Shown here piece after piece: positions 59,932 to 64,000 of a DNA stretch of 64,000 nt. The notes below the pieces were generated by a model, which saw only the letters and a program-made list of their open reading frames with translations, searched no databases and had not been told where the DNA came from. Each line of letters opens with the position of its first letter. Position 1 is the first letter of the stretch. The translations under genes were made by a program, and so were the position numbers. Source of the stretch: Isoetes taiwanensis (lineage: Eukaryota > Streptophyta > Lycopodiopsida > Isoetales > Isoetaceae); contig JAJEKV010000231.1 of NCBI GenBank assembly GCA_021234155.1, forward strand, positions 312,001 through 376,000, given 5' to 3'.

Positions 59932-60664
59932 ATGGCCCATACCCGGCAGTTCCTTAGCTACTCTAACCTCAACGTGAACCAAATCTTTGCCGAGCTTGGT
60001 GACCAGCTCGCTAAGAACCCGGAAAAGCTCGAACTCCTCTTGACTAAGCTTGTTAATTGAACGCCCTAAGGGAGTCGTACACCTTGGTGGAGCAGCCTGA
60101 CCAAGTTTTGATGTTGGTCAAGTTCTACCCTCTTTCTTGCATTGGAGTTAAGTGAAGATGAGGCAATCCGAGCAGATGCCCAAAGGATTATGGGACTAGC
60201 CATAACTAACGATGTGCGGGAAATGGAGCGGGGAGACCCGAAGTCCCGAGGTAGAGAGTATGTCTATCTGGGCGAGGAGCAAGCCATAGAATCCCATTTA
60301 CCTTCCCCCCTACCACTTTGATGAGAAGCCCCAAAACTTTATTTGGGACGAGATTCCGGCATACCTCACCATGGACCTCGTGCAACTCATTTAGTAGGAC
60401 ATGCAAGCTAGGCCGGACAGATACAAGACTGAGTTGCTGAGGAGGGTTAGCGTCCCCCGCCTCACGGAGATAGAAGAGCGTATGGCAGCTGCATACGCCG
60501 CATAACAAGGAGCTGAGCGGGCAGAGCAGCAACGAGCTGAGCAAATCGCCAAGCAAAGTGATGAACGAGAGACCCAGCACGAAAATCAGCAAGATGAGGA
60601 GCAGAATACACAGCGGGCTCTGGACCAAATCGAAGTTCCCGTTGTCAAACGGAGGCGGAAGAGC
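59932..60664 (+). pseudogene. Gag-like or other unknown coding remnant
   Basis: An ATG at 59,932 opens 42 codons ('FAELGDQLAKNPEKLELLLT') to a TGA at 60,058. Further protein-like pieces follow in other frames: 'DEAIRADAQRIMGLAITND', 'FDEKPQNFIWDEIPAYLTMD', 'RRVSVPRLTEIEERMAAAYA', and a Glu/Gln-rich stretch ending 'KRRRKS' just before the histone-like sequence. The acidic helical character and the reverse transcriptase downstream make a retrotransposon gag plausible. I recognise no zinc knuckle or capsid motif, so the call is weak. Confidence 0.35.
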
Positions 60665-61162
60665 ATGGCACGCAAGTCGGGCAGCACCTATAAGTAGAAG
60701 CTCCAAGTGGTGGGGAGTCTTGGCAAGGCCACGAGCTCTGCCCGACGGCAGGATCGCGTGGATGTTGGTCGACCCCGCCCCGTGTCAGGGGGCAAGACCC
60801 TTCCCAAGAAGCCGCCTCAGCAATGGAAGCCTTATAGGTTTAGACCTAGGACTGTGGCATTGAGGGAGATTCGGAAGTACCAGAAGACTACAGAACTTCT
60901 GTGCCTGGTCCGAGAGATAGTACAGGAGTATCGAACCAACCTTCGATTCCAAACCTATGCTATGCTCGCCCTCCAGGAGGCTGCCGAAGACTACCTGATG
61001 CCCCTTTTTAAGGATGCCAAACTCTGCGCTATTCATGCTAAGAGGGTTACCATCATGCCAAAGGATTTGGCCTTTGCAAGGAGTCGGGGGACCACAATTA
61101 GCTCCATTTTCCCAAGCCATTTTATAAATTTCTTTGTTGTATATATCTTTGGATGTGAATAA
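60665..61162 (+). pseudogene. Centromeric-type histone H3-like (CENH3-like) retrocopy
   Basis: From ATG at 60,665 ('MARKSGSTYK') an in-frame TAG (60,695) interrupts. The same frame then stays open to TAA at 61,160. The tail (about 55 residues) is unlike canonical H3. The histone fold begins '[20 protein letters not shown]', then '[16 protein letters not shown]', '[11 protein letters not shown]' and '[16 protein letters not shown]'. Divergent tail, 'EAAEDYL' and absence of the usual 'GERA' end favour CENH3 over H3.1/H3.3. Between 'TELL' and 'LVREI' about seven residues of the normal fold ('RKLPFQ' region) are missing in frame. There are no introns, an AATAAA overlaps the stop region, and an A-run lies near 61,221, consistent with a processed copy. 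CENH3 replaces H3 in centromeric nucleosomes; this copy is probably non-functional. Confidence 0.65.
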
Positions 61163-61489
61163 AGGAACCTCAACTTGTGTCCATAATCTCTTGCTCTGTT
61201 TAACTTCATAATTATTTACGAAAAAAAAACAATTGTTTTAAATAAGAAGATTATTAATGGCGTCTGACGCCGACATCAGCATACTTTTAAATAAAGTGAC
61301 CCTAAACAAATTTAGGGTTTCATTTCTCTTTTGCTCTCCTTGTTATATTGTTCTCCTCCACTTCCCTCTTGTGCAAATGGATACTCCTACTCTTCTCCGA
61401 TATTACCAGGACGGTGAGCACTGGAATTCCCAAGTTCCCTTCGACCTGATTCATTTCTACTTGCTCCAAAATAAATATCGACTTGATCA

Positions 61490-62262
61490 CCAACATGAAA
61501 GCGCACCCAGATTATACTGCATTCCTTGAGTTCTACACTCAGGCGATGGTTTCGCTCTGCATCACCCTTGGAGATCCGCCTCGCCTCTATTTAGAGAGGG
61601 AGATTGTATGGGAGATGTTGGGGGGTGACTCTCACACCACTAACGTGCCCACTAACGTGCCCCCCTATTTTGTTTGTGAAGAAAAAGGATGGTACCTTGC
61701 ACATTTGCATTGATTATATGCAATTGAATAAGCACACAATTAATAATCGTTATGCTCTACCGCGTGCGATGATATGATGGATCAATTGCAAGGGGCAAAG
61801 TACTTTAACGAAGATTGATCTTCGTTCAAGATATCATCAGATCATGATTAAAGAGGATGACATCCATAAGTCTGCCTTTCGAACACGCTATGGGCACTAT
61901 GAGTTTACCATTATGCCCTTTGGGCTAACCAACACCCCAGCTACATTCATGAGGTTGATGAACGATGTCTTCCGTGAATATCTAGATGACTTTGTCATCA
62001 TTTTCTTCGATGATCCTTATCTACAGTAATACCTTGGAGGACCACGAGCGTCATCTTCGGTTGGCCTTGCAGAAATTGAGATGCCATCAACTTTAGGCTA
62101 AGTTTAAATGGAAGTTTGCAACTATCAAGATGGATTACTTCGGACACATTGTCTCTGCTGATGGCATATCAACGAATCCAGCCAAGATTGAGGCAGTAAA
62201 AGATTGGCCTGTTCCAACGAATGTGTCGGAGGCCCGCAGTTTCCTAGGTTTGGCGGGCTATT
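61490..62262 (+). mobile_element. Ty3-gypsy reverse-transcriptase fragment
   Basis: After an unassigned open stretch (61,490-61,660), plus-strand frames give '[20 protein letters not shown]', '[20 protein letters not shown]', '[20 protein letters not shown]' and '[15 protein letters not shown]' (catalytic Asp pair near 62,010). A shift then leads to 'LEDHERHLRLALQKL', 'MDYFGHIVSADGI' and 'SFLGLAGY', where homology stops at 62,262. These are RT blocks of Ty3-gypsy elements. Frameshifts are several, and RNase H, integrase and LTRs are absent. Confidence 0.85.
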
Positions 62263-62619
62263 AACAAGGTGACCTAGCAAACGCACTAATGACTTGCGTT
62301 TGCACTAATAAAAAGAATCTTTCAAAGATTCCCTAAAATACCCTTAAATTCTGTCATTTTTAAGGGGTCAAATCTAAAAATGGTCCTCGATTTAAATTTC
62401 GAGGTGCCTTTTTAAGGTGGTCAAAAAGTGGAACTTGGACATGTTTTAAATTTCAATACGCATTTTAAAGATGTAATAACATAAGTTATATTTAATTTTT
62501 TCTACAAACCTGGGTAACATAGGAAAATAAAAGGGCTACAAAATTATAGTAAATACCACATTGTAAAAGGAGAAATAAAGCTCCTTTGAAAAAGTGGCAA
62601 TAAGGCTCTAAACATGTCA

Positions 62620-62930
62620 TTCTGATATGGACATATAGCACCTCAACTACAAAAAGCGGTATGTGAAAAATATCATTGCGGCTATGCGCGCATAGCACCA
62701 AAACTACATAAACTGGTATGTGAAAATGTATCATGAGGCTATGCGTGCATAGCACCTCGCCTATAATAACCAGTATGTAAAAAAATATCACAAGGCTATT
62801 CGTGCATAGCACCTCACCTATAATAACTAGTATGTGAAAAAATGTCACGAGGCTATGCGCGTATAGCACCTCGATTATAAAGTACGGTATGCGCTAAAAT
62901 ATAATATAGGCTATGCATGGATAACACCTC
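62620..62930. repeat. 57-bp-period array of near-palindromes
   Basis: GCTATGCGCGCATAGC (62,681-62,696) is a perfect 16-bp palindrome. Variants start at 62,738, 62,795, 62,852 and 62,910, so the period is 57, 57, 57 and 58 bp, with a partial unit near 62,626. Between them run ACCTC..CTATAATAAC..GTATGTGAAAAAAT-type sequences that are themselves similar, so this is a tandem satellite rather than repeat-spacer. Confidence 0.9.
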
Positions 62931-64000
62931 GACTAAGAAACTGAATGTAATCTACAACATTAAAATCTTAATATTACATTGGCATCTACATTTTATTGAG
63001 GCATTTTAAAATAGGATTACAAAGCATATTGCCAATCCTTTAGCTCAACCAAATGACATGTGCAAAATGAAGCTTTTTAGTTCCATGCATACAACCTGCA
63101 AGAACTAGTTCTTCGATTGAATCAAGAAAATCCAGTAAGTGCCAAATCCAGTAAATGCCTCACATGGGATTGAATAGGCACTACATCTATGATTTAGATT
63201 CTCTGATGCTCATGTTCTTTTGATGTTTACATTCTTGCTACGAAAAAAAGAAACAAAGCGTATTATTAAAAAGAAACAAACTTAGTTGCACATTGCTTCA
63301 TAGTTATAAAAAGCACATATTTTTATGGAAACATATAATATCACATTGATATGGGAAACATAAAGATGGAAAACATATGAAAAGCTTACAGGGAGCAGAC
63401 TCTAGCCCATTATGGTGTAGTTATTTTACACTGCTCAAGGGCATTCAACAGTTGCAAGGATTGCATTGCAGTTTGGGCTACAACTGCATGCTTCAGTCGT
63501 CTCCCTAATTTACATGCTTAGGAGCATTCAACAATTGCAAGGATCACATTTGTAGTTTGGGCCACAGTTATATACTTCAATGGTCTCCTTAGAGAAGATG
63601 CATGATGAGCATTCGCAGTTACTTACTGCACTTGCATCCTTCATCTTCGCCTTCGGCTGCGCGAATCAGGTTTAATATACTACACATTTTTCAGTTTAAG
63701 ATTCTAACATCAGCTAGAATTTATGTGTTGAAACAAACTGCATATCAAAATGGTCTCATTATTCACAGTAAGTTTCAAATCAAAAATAGAAGTCATTTGC
63801 TACAATTTACACATCAAAAAACCTGGTGTCCCAAAGAATTTGTCCAAAGAACTAGGGCTAATTGTGCCATACATAGCTCAAACAATATTTTTTAGCCACC
63901 CATATGGTGCATTCCATCATAAGGGCAAACACTTCTGCCATGTCAAAGCTCTGCCATGTAATTGATACTTGGGCAATGTTTTGCTATAATCTGCCAGATT
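62931..64000. other. No recognised gene
   Basis: AT-rich sequence. Two blocks near 63,440-63,470 and 63,525-63,560 share GGGCATTCAACAGTTGCAAGG / GGAGCATTCAACAATTGCAA-type words, a small diverged duplication. No coding or RNA feature is supported. Confidence 0.4.

Noticed and set aside
62620-62930. CRISPR-like regular palindromic repeats
   Set aside because: The sequences between the palindromes are similar to each other, so the whole 57-bp unit is tandemly repeated, and the genome is eukaryotic. It is a satellite, not a CRISPR array.

Overview
This is nuclear DNA from a land plant. It has GT-AG introns, an AT-rich base composition, plant-type PPR genes, a plant SnRK1-gamma-like gene, Ty1-copia and Ty3-gypsy remnants, Helitrons, tRNA-derived SINEs and MITEs. 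Low gene density, many decayed transposons and PPR repeats of the 'LVNMYGKCG' style suggest a large, repeat-rich genome such as a fern or another seed-free vascular plant. That taxonomic guess is an inference.

Layout. 1-2.6 kb: no recognised gene. 2,650-11,762: a decayed 9.1-kb DNA transposon with ~29-bp terminal inverted repeats and candidate 4-bp CAGG duplications. It carries an Ulp1/C48-protease-like pseudogene (+) and a decayed transposase-like pseudogene with 'WSDG' and 'SSHGKGEHDG' motifs (-). This is the most unusual object in the window. 11.8-22 kb: mostly anonymous sequence with one poly(A) SINE and duplicated segments. 22.5-24.04 kb: the 3' part of a Helitron with a hairpin-CTAG terminus. 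24.5-27.1 kb: two minus-strand gene remnants, one resembling a TARBP1/Trm3-type methyltransferase and one a PPR gene. 28.1-32.1 kb: the best gene, a five-coding-exon CBS-domain protein (SnRK1 gamma-like, 442 codons) with a 5'-UTR intron; its 3' end is tandemly duplicated. 32.4-40 kb: a nest of Helitron end, SINEs, two copia elements in opposite orientation, an hAT-type MITE inside one of them and a composite insertion inside the other. ~40.1-40.3 kb: receptor-kinase remnant. 43.3-45.6 kb: an intronless PLS-type PPR gene (-) broken by one frameshift. 46.7-53.3 kb: foldback MITE, two Helitron 3' ends (-), a DUF616 gene fragment and a P-type PPR fragment, plus tandem repeats. 58.4-58.9 kb: a 452-bp element with ~100-bp inverted repeats. 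59.9-62.3 kb: gag-like remnant, an intronless centromeric-type histone H3-like pseudogene and a Ty3-gypsy reverse-transcriptase fragment. 62.6-62.9 kb: a 57-bp-period array of near-palindromes.

Only the CBS gene looks intact; the PPR gene would be intact apart from one base. The rest is transposon sequence or gene debris, so there is no operon-like cooperation to describe. The shared theme is transposon-driven movement: four copies of one Helitron 3' terminus, nested insertions with readable target-site duplications, and several displaced gene fragments. All identifications come from reading the sequence and from remembered family motifs; no database search was run.
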